A stretch of 64,000 nt of DNA from Tritrichomonas musculus. Its lineage: Eukaryota > Parabasalia > Tritrichomonadida > Tritrichomonadidae. Made by a program: the position numbers and the translations under genes. The DNA lies in contig JAPFFF010000002.1 in the NCBI GenBank assembly GCA_039105265.1, forward strand, positions 5,084,001-5,148,000. Reading direction: 5' to 3'. The notes below the pieces were generated by a model. That model was not told the origin of the DNA and made no database searches. It saw only the letters and a program-made list of their open reading frames with translations. Below, in pieces: positions 16,704 to 24,972 of this stretch. The stretch's first letter is position 1. Each line of letters opens with the position of its first letter.

Positions 16704-17580
16704 ACTTAATTGTATTTTCTCTAACATTAACTAAAATAAAATCATGATTCTTCATTTTTACATAATTTCTCCATAATTCATCAAACATAATCGGTAATGA
16801 AACTTGTTGATAAATATATTGTAATTTTTGTCGAGAATAACCACTAAATATGAAGAAAGTAGTAGTATTATTTTTGTAATCTGTTGATATTGATTTAAAG
16901 AATTGAATATTAATATAAACTATTGAATGTTTATGTCTTAATTGAGTTATATAGTTAGTAAAGTATGCTGATTTAATTAATTTACTTTTAACAAAATCTT
17001 CACATAATATAATAGTGTTTAAAGGTTGATTTGGCTTATTTAGTTTATTAACATGAAGAAACTCAAACATAGAATTTAACTTATTATTATCAATTGTTAT
17101 TTTTGGTGTATTACAATATTTATCAAATAATTCTTTATATAAATCTAGTTCTTTCAAATATTTTTCAGCATTAGAATCTGATATAACTTGAATCGGCAGT
17201 TGAATTAATTCTTGTTGAGCTTCAAACGTACTATCATTAATTGAACCATTTTTGCTAATATATACTATTAAATGAAAGTTACAATCTTTTAATCTTGATA
17301 TTTGAATAATATCTCTTAACATAATATGAGTTTTTCCGCGACCTTGATTCCCTACTAATATATTCAATGAATTATAATAAGCAAATATTCCATTAGCTAC
17401 AGATCTTATACTTTCAGCTAATATCTTATCTTTATTTTTGTTATAAGCTTTATTCATTGCTATATCTATATCAAATTCTTTTTCTTCACTTGATACTTCA
17501 CTTTCATCATCATACTCACTTGAATCTATATACTTGAAATTAGTAGGAATCATTCTTTTTTTAACATATTTAGTTATCAT
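16690..17580 (-). CDS. Maverick genome-packaging ATPase (B)
   Basis: A P-loop ATPase of about 296 residues starting MITKYVKKRMIPTNF. That start avoids overlap with the small membrane protein gene ending at 17588; an upstream start at 17619 is possible. Walker A is GNQGRGKT, and Walker B is in LNTIILCEDF. The family (A32-like FtsK/HerA) drives DNA into the capsid. It has an acidic N-terminal extension (DSSEYDDESEVSSEEKE). It corresponds to the ATPase at 4112-4978 in Maverick A'' but is clearly diverged. Confidence 0.85.
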   Translation of the reverse strand: MITKYVKKRMIPTNFKYIDSSEYDDESEVSSEEKEFDIDIAMNKAYNKNKDKILAESIRSVANGIFAYYNSLNILVGNQGRGKTHIMLRDIIQISRLKDCNFHLIVYISKNGSINDSTFEAQQELIQLPIQVISDSNAEKYLKELDLYKELFDKYCNTPKITIDNNKLNSMFEFLHVNKLNKPNQPLNTIILCEDFVKSKLIKSAYFTNYITQLRHKHSIVYINIQFFKSISTDYKNNTTTFFIFSGYSRQKLQYIYQQVSLPIMFDELWRNYVKMKNHDFILVNVRENTIKFIRV

Positions 17581-17587
17581 TAAATGA

Positions 17588-17707
17588 TTAAGAATATAGT
17601 TTTGCTCTAATTTCTTCACTTAATTCAGGTTTTGAATCATAAGTAAAACCAATAATAATTATAGCTAATTCAACAACAACAACACTTAATAATATTTCAG
17701 TAATCAT
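17588..17707 (-). CDS. Tiny single-pass membrane protein (39 aa)
   Basis: A 39-residue frame starting MITEILLSVVVVELAIIIIG. One hydrophobic segment (residues 5-21) is followed by a charged tail (SKPELSEEIRAKLYS). It sits directly upstream of the ATPase in the same direction. Small membrane proteins beside the packaging ATPase are known in virophages and membrane-containing viruses. No homology can be claimed; the call rests on composition, position and an open frame in an apparently whole element. Confidence 0.45.
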   Translation of the reverse strand: MITEILLSVVVVELAIIIIGFTYDSKPELSEEIRAKLYS

Positions 17708-17752
17708 TTAAATAATCTAAAAACAAAAATATCGTCAACATTTTTAATCAAT

Positions 17753-17790
17753 AGTGAACAAGTGAGATTTCACTATATTTTTGTCACTTT
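17753..17790 (-). repeat. 38-bp intergenic repeat of Maverick B (copy 1, inverted)
   Basis: The reverse complement matches 18784-18843 and 18964-19023 around AGTGAAATCTCACTTGTTCA. It contains the inverted repeat AGTGA-AATC-TCACT. Confidence 0.85.
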
Positions 17791-18746
17791 CATAATTTAT
17801 TAACATATAATGTTCTACTTACATTTGTTATCTTCCATTTTTTAGTAGATTCTATTTTTTCAGTTAATTCAGCAAATGTTAACTTTATACCAAATACTTT
17901 TTGATATTTTTGTTGAACATCTTTTAATAAAAATCTTTCAACTGTAGGATAATTATCTTTCATAAATGTTTCAATATCATAATCTGATTCATCATATCTC
18001 CTATTTATTTCTTCTTGTTCTTGTAGTTCATTTCTCATTCTTTCTATTTCACGTAAAGAATAATCGTATAATCTTTGTTTAGCTTCACATCTCGAGCATT
18101 TTTTATTTGATTTAGAATTAATTTCAGTAATCTTAGCATTTAGTTTGAATATAACAGATTTTATATGAGATAATTCAGTTCTTAATTCTTCAATATTACT
18201 ATAATGCCATCTATTAGATTTATTAGTTATAAAATTCTTCTTCTCATGTTCAAACCATTTAATATTTGTATATATTTTTAACATACATTTTTTAATAAAA
18301 TTACAATAATCTTTATATTCTTCAGATTCAATTAAGTCATTAACATTTATGAATACTTTATCACATTTCTCATTTATTGCATTATGATTACAATTATAAC
18401 CTATCATATCATAATTCACTTTTCTGATAAACTTCTTTATTTCAACACTATCTGTTTTACGTACTTCAATTTCATCAAATATAACTTCTAAGGGTTTTGT
18501 TTGTGATACTTGTAATAATTTTGGTAATTTATTAACAAGAGTAAATACATCTTTTATAAACTGATTATTATATTCTAGTTCAACATCATATTTAACAGCA
18601 TCATATTCATTAAGTAATAAATCTTTTAATATATCATTTTGTTTTTCTTGTACTGCTTTATCTTCATTATTAGTAATGATATCTGTATAAAATATGTATT
18701 CTAATGGATTAAGAGAGTTTGTTTGATTTCTACTTATAACTGACAT
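17790..18746 (-). CDS. Maverick B protein, unknown (318 aa)
   Basis: A 318-residue protein starting MSVISRNQTNSLNPLEYIFY. The central part has charged heptad-like helices and a CSRCEAK (CxxC) motif. The last 60 residues (YPTVERFLLKDVQQKYQKVF onward) read like a winged-helix module, which would suit a DNA-binding protein. The gene is bracketed by inverted copies of the 38-bp repeat (17753 and 18784). No counterpart is seen in A''. Function not known. Confidence 0.7.
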   Translation of the reverse strand: MSVISRNQTNSLNPLEYIFYTDIITNNEDKAVQEKQNDILKDLLLNEYDAVKYDVELEYNNQFIKDVFTLVNKLPKLLQVSQTKPLEVIFDEIEVRKTDSVEIKKFIRKVNYDMIGYNCNHNAINEKCDKVFINVNDLIESEEYKDYCNFIKKCMLKIYTNIKWFEHEKKNFITNKSNRWHYSNIEELRTELSHIKSVIFKLNAKITEINSKSNKKCSRCEAKQRLYDYSLREIERMRNELQEQEEINRRYDESDYDIETFMKDNYPTVERFLLKDVQQKYQKVFGIKLTFAELTEKIESTKKWKITNVSRTLYVNKL

Positions 18747-19063
18747 TATTGTGTAATATAGAAATAAAAATTATATAAAAAATAAAAGTGACAAAAATAT
18801 AGTGAAATCTCACTTGTTCACTTTTTAATGATTTTATTCAACAATAACACAAACAAATCACAAAACACAAATCAAATCACAAATCAAAACACAAACTAAA
18901 TCACAAAACACAAACAAAATCAAAATCAATACTAAATCACAAAACACAAACTAAATCAATAATAAAAGTGACATAAAAATAGTGAAATCTCACTTGTTCA
19001 CTTTTTAATAATTTTATTCAACAAAAAGCAAAAACAAAAATAAAACAATAACATTTATTAACT
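18747..19063. other. Intergenic region with repeated sites and AAATCAC-type array
   Basis: This 317-bp gap holds two direct copies of the intergenic repeat (18784-18843 and 18964-19023, 180 bp apart). Between them lies an irregular array of ACAAATCACAAAACACAAAC words (about 18845-18958). It could be a regulatory or replication region; no function is shown by the sequence. Confidence 0.7.
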
Positions 19064-19633
19064 TTAAATACACATTTTTAAGCTAATTCCGTATTTTATA
19101 AGTTGACTATAGATTTCATTATAACCAATTTTTAATTCTAATGTTTTATCATCTTTTGTTACTAAAATACGATCAATTTTCATATACTTTGTATTTGATA
19201 AACAACCTTTACATCCTTCTTCTTCATCAATAACAAGCTCAACTTTATCAGCTCTTGTTAATATTTTGATAAGATTCATTAAAGTATTATTATGACAAAC
19301 AAGATAGCTATTAATTCGTAATGGATTAGTTTCATAAATACTTAATAATGTTTCTAAAAATTTATTTTTCATTTCTAAACTCTCTAACTCATTTGTAAGA
19401 TTGTTTATTTGTGGTTGATATATTGATTGAGAATTGTCCGACATTTGTGTAAAATTTATGTTTCTATTTTGTGATATATTTTGTGTTTGATTTGTAAGAT
19501 TAGGAATATCAGGATATGAAACAGGTTTTATTTTTATATTAACATTTGTATTTTGTTCTTGCTTAACACTAGCATCATTTTCACTTGATAAGATTCTAGC
19601 ACGTTTTAATGTCATTTGATTCATATTAAACAT
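19064..19633 (-). CDS. Maverick B protein, unknown (189 aa)
   Basis: A 189-residue protein starting MFNMNQMTLKRARILSSEND. The first 75 residues are Asn/Gln-rich and probably disordered, followed by a short helical segment (NELESLEMKNKFLETLL). The C-terminal 90 residues alternate strand-like stretches and include EEEGCKGCLSN (CxxC). Not recognised. It lies 3 bp from the coiled-coil gene upstream, in the same direction. Confidence 0.65.
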   Translation of the reverse strand: MFNMNQMTLKRARILSSENDASVKQEQNTNVNIKIKPVSYPDIPNLTNQTQNISQNRNINFTQMSDNSQSIYQPQINNLTNELESLEMKNKFLETLLSIYETNPLRINSYLVCHNNTLMNLIKILTRADKVELVIDEEEGCKGCLSNTKYMKIDRILVTKDDKTLELKIGYNEIYSQLIKYGISLKMCI

Positions 19634-19636
19634 CTT

Positions 19637-19867
19637 TTACTCATTATTTGTTAATTCTTTTAATTCATTTTCTAACTTAGCACATTTTGCTTTTAATGAA
19701 TTAATATCTTCTATTAAACTTTCTCGTATAGCTAGTCCATTTGAGTTTAACATTGCAGTCTTAACATTATTTAAATGTTGTTTTGCATCATAACACCTTT
19801 CTTTCAAACTTCGTTTAATTTGCTTAAGTTGTGGGATCTCACTTTTATATTTATTTAAATCTGTCAT
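19637..19867 (-). CDS. Small coiled-coil protein (Maverick B)
   Basis: A 76-residue protein starting MTDLNKYKSEIPQLKQIKRS and ending KCAKLENELKELTNNE. It is almost wholly heptad-patterned, so it is probably a coiled-coil oligomer. The shorter start is chosen because the upstream extension overlaps the divergent gene at 19883. Function unknown; its place among virion-type genes suggests a structural or scaffold role. Confidence 0.55.
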   Translation of the reverse strand: MTDLNKYKSEIPQLKQIKRSLKERCYDAKQHLNNVKTAMLNSNGLAIRESLIEDINSLKAKCAKLENELKELTNNE

Positions 19868-19882
19868 TTCTTTCACAATAAA

Positions 19883-20116
19883 ATGAGTAATTACAATCAA
19901 CTTAGAACATTACATGACGAAAATCATCAAAATCATTTTGATCGTCAAAGACTAAAACAGCAAAAAGAAAGAACAAAAATAAATTCACAACCTACAGTAA
20001 AGAAATATGAAGAAAAGGGGAATATCAATCATGAATCATCAATTAAAACAAATAAACCTGTAAACTATCATTTATTAACACTAAATCATTCAGTAGTTAC
20101 AATGAATAATTTTTAA
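19883..20116 (+). CDS. Small basic polar protein (Maverick B)
   Basis: A 77-residue protein starting MSNYNQLRTLHDENHQNHFD. It is rich in His, Asn, Gln and Lys and probably disordered. It is divergent from the coiled-coil gene (15-bp gap from its ATG) and ends 1 bp before the end of the convergent gene at 20118. Its charge would suit nucleic-acid binding, but there is no motif. Confidence 0.45.
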   Translation: MSNYNQLRTLHDENHQNHFDRQRLKQQKERTKINSQPTVKKYEEKGNINHESSIKTNKPVNYHLLTLNHSVVTMNNF

Positions 20117-20117
20117 C

Positions 20118-20498
20118 TTATGTTTGATTCATTTCATTTATAAATTTAACTACTGAATTAACTGTTTGTTTAATTTCTTCTATTTTTGTTTTCATATTCT
20201 CAATATCAACTTTAACTGATTCTAAAGCAATTTCGAATAAATGTTGATCTTCTTGTTGAGTTTGTTGAACTTTCTTTAAACATATTTCACCTCCTATCAA
20301 TTTGCCGTTATTTTTAGCACAATTCTTTTTTGTTATTCTGTACTCAATGTTATCTGGAGTTATGATTTTATATACTTTGTTAAGATATTGAGTAGTTTGT
20401 TTCTCCATTTCATCTTTATGTTTTTGATAGTAAGCTTCAAATTCAACAATAGAATTAAATGTTTTTGTTTCTTTTTGTATTTGATTAATAACTTTCAT
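20118..20498 (-). CDS. Maverick B coiled-coil protein, unknown (126 aa)
   Basis: A 126-residue protein starting MKVINQIQKETKTFNSIVEF. The C-terminal 45 residues (VKVDIENMKTKIEEIKQTVN) are a clear coiled coil. The middle holds a strand-rich, Cys-containing stretch. No known family. It is co-directional with the amphipathic peptide gene at 20565. Confidence 0.6.
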   Translation of the reverse strand: MKVINQIQKETKTFNSIVEFEAYYQKHKDEMEKQTTQYLNKVYKIITPDNIEYRITKKNCAKNNGKLIGGEICLKKVQQTQQEDQHLFEIALESVKVDIENMKTKIEEIKQTVNSVVKFINEMNQT

Positions 20499-20564
20499 AT
20501 TAGTTTAATTCTGATCAAAAATAATTATCTACATTTAAATCATTTCAATTCATTTTAAATCATT

Positions 20565-20819
20565 TTATTTTACTTCATTTAAAATTGATTTCCCAATTTT
20601 ATAACCTTTATCTGCATAATTTAATCCTGTATCTATAGCATTAACTACTTCATTTACACCGGGAATAAATTGAACGGCTGGTTTAACTTTATCAATAATC
20701 ATCTTACCTGTATTAATTATTTTCGGTAGAGCTTTAACAGCTTTTTTTGCAAAATTCTTTAGTTTTCCGCCTACACTTTTAACAGCTTTCTTGATCTTAT
20801 TAAACACTCCTACACCCAT
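20565..20819 (-). CDS. Amphipathic, possibly membrane-active virion peptide (84 aa)
   Basis: An 84-residue, Lys/Val/Gly-rich protein starting MGVGVFNKIKKAVKSVGGKL. The first 35 residues make a strongly amphipathic basic helix interrupted by a GG pair, like the lytic peptides of adenovirus protein VI and similar entry peptides; the rest is a second amphipathic region. It is divergently transcribed from the major capsid gene with only a 41-bp gap, so the two are probably expressed together. A role in breaching host membranes or lining the capsid is inference from composition and position. Confidence 0.65.
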   Translation of the reverse strand: MGVGVFNKIKKAVKSVGGKLKNFAKKAVKALPKIINTGKMIIDKVKPAVQFIPGVNEVVNAIDTGLNYADKGYKIGKSILNEVK

Positions 20820-20860
20820 ATTTTCTTCTTCATAAAATATTTTGTTTTATTAACTGATAA

Positions 20861-22804
20861 ATGTTATATCGAAACGAAAGAGCTCATAATTATAAGATAG
20901 AAGCTGGAAATGTTTTAGATACTTTTAATCAAATGAGATCACTGATTAATGTTAATGATGGTACAAGATCGTTTTCATTTAGAACAGTAGACTGTCATGA
21001 TCAACCAGCTCCGTTTCATCAAGGACAATATTCTCAAATTAGCTTAACACACCCTGATCATTTTGTAAGTGATGTTGATAAAGGATTCTTAACATTTCAT
21101 ATAAAATTAGATTTACAGTTAAATACTGATTTAAGTAAACTTCAACAAATACAAGACCCTAATAACTTTTATAAACTGTTTGTAGGATTTAAATCTTCTA
21201 ATCAATTATTTGATAGACTTGAAATTCTTCATAATAATGTTAATGTCGGATATCAACAAAACGAGTGTGTTAGAGAAGGATTTTTATATTCTTCAGTTAA
21301 ACCAGAAACAGAAAAGAAGAGAAGAAGATTTGTTCATTCATTATGGGAGAATGTTGCTTCTTATTCTCAAACAATAGCAGGATCTTATGTTAATCTTAAC
21401 AATTTCAAAAATAACGGAAAAACTTCAACAGAATTTGATTTAAATGTTCCGTTTGATGATTTATTAGCTCTTCAAGCTTTTGATTTATTCCCAAACGGAA
21501 TAATTGGAGATTTATCAATAAGATTTCAAGTTACAGCAGCTGGATTAGTTTGGGCTGCTATTGATCCTTATACTGTTGCTGAAGCTAAAGCTTTTCTTGA
21601 AGATAATGAAAGTGTTAGTACAGAAGAATTAGATAAGCTAAAGCAAATCACAGTTCATGGTCATCTTAAACATCAATTCACTCAAATAAATAATGAAGCT
21701 ATTATCCCAGGACCATCAAATAATCCAGATCCTCCTTCTCCAGAACAACCAAAATATCAGTTAAAGTATGAATTAAGAGATAAATATACTCCAGCTTCAA
21801 CAAATATTCCAGTAGATGAACTTCTTGAAACTTTTACATTTTTATTCAGCTATACTGATGAAGAGTTTACAGAGTTAGGAATAGAAAAAACAGAAGATAA
21901 TAAAGAAATTTGTAAAGCTCATTATCTTAAATCTCATGACAGTATCCCTTCATCAAAACATCCCGCCGGAAACGTTTCTATTAATTTTGTTTCTAAAACT
22001 GAAGCTAATAAATTATTGAGTTCTCATTATTCATCTCAACCAGCAACACTTACAGTAAATAGATTAACAGTTACATTATGTAAATCAAGTATGCAGGGTT
22101 TTGGAGTATGTGAATCAACACGAAACGGAATAGAAGAAATATTGCGAAAAGGTATAATTATTCCTTCACAAAAAGTTGATTATCATTCTTTTCCGATAGC
22201 TCCGGCAGAAAACGGAATAAAATCAACACTAAATATTCCTTTGATTAACGTTACAACTCTTTCAATAATGTTCCCAAAACATCATAATGATTTAACAGTT
22301 TTTGAAAATCCAATATATCAAAACTGTTATTTGAATATAGGAGGAAAAAATTTTCCAGATGAAAACGTTAGTACAATAGGAGCTAGATTCTTTGAAAATC
22401 AGCTTACAGCCGGAGATTTAGACGCTATAACTCTAACTTGTACAAAAGAGTTTGAAGATAGTATGACTATGCCGAAAAATGATGTTAACGGAGTAAGATA
22501 TAAAAATACTTTATCTGACAGTTCTTCTTTTGTTTTCAATATTCAAGCTGAAAGATCTTCTGCAGGTTATTGTTTTGATGCTATAGACGGCGGATTCGGC
22601 AATGTTCAAATTCAAATTCAAGGTCAACCTGTATATAGAGGAGAAAATGATACTTATTACAATATAATAGAACCTTCTGGGAATATTATTCATCCGCCCC
22701 CAACTCAATTATGGCTTACTCGTGATAGTTATTTCTTAATGAATCTTGATGGTTTAGCTTATATAGATGATCAATCTCCACCAAACAGTCAAATTAATGA
22801 GTGA
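20861..22804 (+). CDS. Maverick major capsid protein (double jelly-roll type)
   Basis: A 647-residue protein, the usual size for a Polinton/virophage major capsid protein. It starts MLYRNERAHNYKIEAGNVLD. The N-terminal part has the expected strand-rich pattern with a hydrophobic-aromatic LFVGFKSSNQLFDRLEILHN, then KKRRRFVHSLWENV and NVPFDDLLALQAFDLFPNGI, which fit the conserved first barrel. The second half is strand-rich and Gly/Asn-rich, ending in QLWLTRDSYFLMNLDGLAYI. No transmembrane segment. It should form trimers that build the capsid shell. The frame is whole. Confidence 0.8.
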   Translation: MLYRNERAHNYKIEAGNVLDTFNQMRSLINVNDGTRSFSFRTVDCHDQPAPFHQGQYSQISLTHPDHFVSDVDKGFLTFHIKLDLQLNTDLSKLQQIQDPNNFYKLFVGFKSSNQLFDRLEILHNNVNVGYQQNECVREGFLYSSVKPETEKKRRRFVHSLWENVASYSQTIAGSYVNLNNFKNNGKTSTEFDLNVPFDDLLALQAFDLFPNGIIGDLSIRFQVTAAGLVWAAIDPYTVAEAKAFLEDNESVSTEELDKLKQITVHGHLKHQFTQINNEAIIPGPSNNPDPPSPEQPKYQLKYELRDKYTPASTNIPVDELLETFTFLFSYTDEEFTELGIEKTEDNKEICKAHYLKSHDSIPSSKHPAGNVSINFVSKTEANKLLSSHYSSQPATLTVNRLTVTLCKSSMQGFGVCESTRNGIEEILRKGIIIPSQKVDYHSFPIAPAENGIKSTLNIPLINVTTLSIMFPKHHNDLTVFENPIYQNCYLNIGGKNFPDENVSTIGARFFENQLTAGDLDAITLTCTKEFEDSMTMPKNDVNGVRYKNTLSDSSSFVFNIQAERSSAGYCFDAIDGGFGNVQIQIQGQPVYRGENDTYYNIIEPSGNIIHPPPTQLWLTRDSYFLMNLDGLAYIDDQSPPNSQINE

Positions 22805-22889
22805 AAAATAAGACCGTAAATTTACGGACTTGAATTTTAAAAATAATATAATTTTAATTTTAAATATATGATTTTTGTTTTTACAAAAC

Positions 22890-23459
22890 ATGGAAACTGA
22901 AAATATTTCTGAATTTATTTCTTTAAAAGATCATGAAGATTATGAAATATTAACAACTTATCCACATACTATACGAAGAAAAGATAATCATCATGAAATT
23001 AAAGAAAATATTGAAAACGGTTATGTTAGACTTATGCTTAAAAATAAACATTATCTTAAACATAGATTAATAGCTTTACAATTTATAGAAAATGATAATC
23101 CTGAAATTAAAACTCAAGTAGATCATAAAAATAGAAACAGAACAGATAATCATATTTCTAATTTACGTTGGGTTTCAGTTAAAGAGAATCAAATGAATAA
23201 AGCATCTAGTAACAAAATTACATACACTTACACTAATATACCTAATGATTCTTTAAAAATAACAGACTATAATACACATATTTTTGAATCTTATTACTAT
23301 TATGAAAACAATTTCTATTTTTATAACGGAGTTGAATATCGTAAACTACATATAAATGAGAAAAAGAATGGTTATAAATTTGTTAATATGATGAGTATTA
23401 AAGGTAAAAAAATACAAATATATTTAACTAGGTTTAAGAAGATATATGATCTTAATTAG
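22890..23459 (+). CDS. HNH endonuclease-like protein (Maverick B)
   Basis: A 189-residue protein starting METENISEFISLKDHEDYEI. NUMOD4-like segment, then the HNH core VDHKNRNRTDNHISNLRW, then an 80-residue C-terminal domain (YYYYENNFYFYNGVEYRKL onward). That domain matches the C-terminus of the HNH protein in element C. The family cuts or nicks DNA, and many are homing endonucleases. It lies between the capsid and integrase genes in the same direction. Confidence 0.8.
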   Translation: METENISEFISLKDHEDYEILTTYPHTIRRKDNHHEIKENIENGYVRLMLKNKHYLKHRLIALQFIENDNPEIKTQVDHKNRNRTDNHISNLRWVSVKENQMNKASSNKITYTYTNIPNDSLKITDYNTHIFESYYYYENNFYFYNGVEYRKLHINEKKNGYKFVNMMSIKGKKIQIYLTRFKKIYDLN

Positions 23460-23494
23460 AAGAATTAAATGTAGTATATTATTTTTGCACTAAA

Positions 23495-24634
23495 ATGCTT
23501 AAATATCCATTTACTAGCAAATACAAATACTTTGAATATAATGATCTCGAAAAAGAACCTTATGTTCATGATTATAGATTGAAAACATGTAAACAGTATA
23601 TGAAACCTAATTTTAGTAATGAACCTTATTGCTATGAAGCTGATTTAATGTTTGTTAAGAATACTATCTATTTTGTTTTAATAAATGTTAATACAAGATA
23701 TTTAATAGTTGAACAGATTAAAGATAGAAGATTAAGTACATTATCTTACACTTTAGCTAATATATTAGTCAAATATGATATTGAAATTAAAACGATTAAA
23801 AGTGATGGTGAAAGAGGATTTATTAAGTTAGCAAATGATATAATTGAACTTACTTTAAATGATGATTCTATATTATATGTACCTAATTTACATGAAAGAG
23901 TTAAAGAAAGTAGTATAAGAAGTAAAGATAAAGTATTAGATAAAATTATTAATCAACATGATACTAAATTATTAAAACAGATCATAAATGATATAGATTT
24001 CGACAGTGTTAACGAATGGAGAATATATAAGATTAAGTTTGTAATTAATTCTTCTAAATTTGCTTTAGCTCATAAAACAATTGATTCTGTTATTAGAACG
24101 TTACGAAATGCTTTTGGACTTAATGAAACTAAATTAGCTAATATTGAATATATGAGACAAATGGTTAATTATTATAATAAAACTCCTCATAAATCATTAA
24201 GATTAAGAAATTACAATTATGATTTTGATGATACTGATGAAAGTGAAGTTATATTGAACAAAAATAAATATATATACTATTCACCTAAACAGTTTCAAAA
24301 TGATATTGATCTAGAATGGAAGTATATAAGATTAATGAGAAGTAAATTACAAGAAATTAAAAACAAACAAAAATTAAAAGGACTATTATCTTATAAAAAA
24401 GGGAATATATTACTAGTTCATACTGATTTTGCTAAAACTAAACAAAAATTTGCTAAAAGAAGAAGAGTATTTAATGAAATAGCTCAATTCTTAACATATA
24501 TTAACGGAAATTGTGTTTGTAAATTGTTAAGATATAATATGAAACCGATAGAAATACCAATAGCTTTTACTAAGAAAGTAGCTGATAATTATGATGAATT
24601 AGATAAAGATATTAAATTATACTTTGATATCTAA
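23495..24634 (+). CDS. Maverick integrase (rve type, B)
   Basis: A 379-residue integrase. The RNase H-fold core shows Asp50 in CYEADLMFVKNTIYFVLINV, Asp104 in IKSDGERGF, and the conserved MVNYYNKTPHKSL. A basic C-terminal domain with an SH3-like strand set (YKKGNILLVHTDFAKTKQKF) follows. This enzyme joins the element's AGTAGT ends to target DNA and makes the 6-bp duplication seen at both B and element C. It follows the HNH gene by 35 bp and precedes a small gene by 5 bp. Confidence 0.85.
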   Translation: MLKYPFTSKYKYFEYNDLEKEPYVHDYRLKTCKQYMKPNFSNEPYCYEADLMFVKNTIYFVLINVNTRYLIVEQIKDRRLSTLSYTLANILVKYDIEIKTIKSDGERGFIKLANDIIELTLNDDSILYVPNLHERVKESSIRSKDKVLDKIINQHDTKLLKQIINDIDFDSVNEWRIYKIKFVINSSKFALAHKTIDSVIRTLRNAFGLNETKLANIEYMRQMVNYYNKTPHKSLRLRNYNYDFDDTDESEVILNKNKYIYYSPKQFQNDIDLEWKYIRLMRSKLQEIKNKQKLKGLLSYKKGNILLVHTDFAKTKQKFAKRRRVFNEIAQFLTYINGNCVCKLLRYNMKPIEIPIAFTKKVADNYDELDKDIKLYFDI

Positions 24635-24639
24635 TAAAT

Positions 24640-24969
24640 ATGCCAAAAGTTTACTTTCATACTCAAGATAAAGAATTTAAATTGCCGATAGAGTTTATTA
24701 GCAGTAGAAATAAAAAGTATATAGTTGTTCAGTATGTAGGAGCTATTGTTAAAGAGTTTTTAGTTGGAGATTTAATGGTTCATAGTGATATAGTTCAACA
24801 ATATAGTTATTGTGATCATTTTATAATGTTAGCTAATAGAAGACAAACAAAATATAGAAAGTATGAATTCTTAAATCATGAACAAAATCATAGAATATGG
24901 TTTACTGATTTATACGGAAATGAAATAGAACCTTCAGCGTTTATATTTAGTTGTCTTCTTATTTATTAA
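24640..24969 (+). CDS. Maverick B protein, unknown (109 aa)
   Basis: A 109-residue, strand-rich protein starting MPKVYFHTQDKEFKLPIEFI. Its first 55 residues look like a small beta barrel. It lies 5 bp after the integrase and 3 bp before the next gene, so it probably belongs to the same transcription unit. No recognisable family. Confidence 0.65.
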   Translation: MPKVYFHTQDKEFKLPIEFISSRNKKYIVVQYVGAIVKEFLVGDLMVHSDIVQQYSYCDHFIMLANRRQTKYRKYEFLNHEQNHRIWFTDLYGNEIEPSAFIFSCLLIY

Positions 24970-24972
24970 TAA

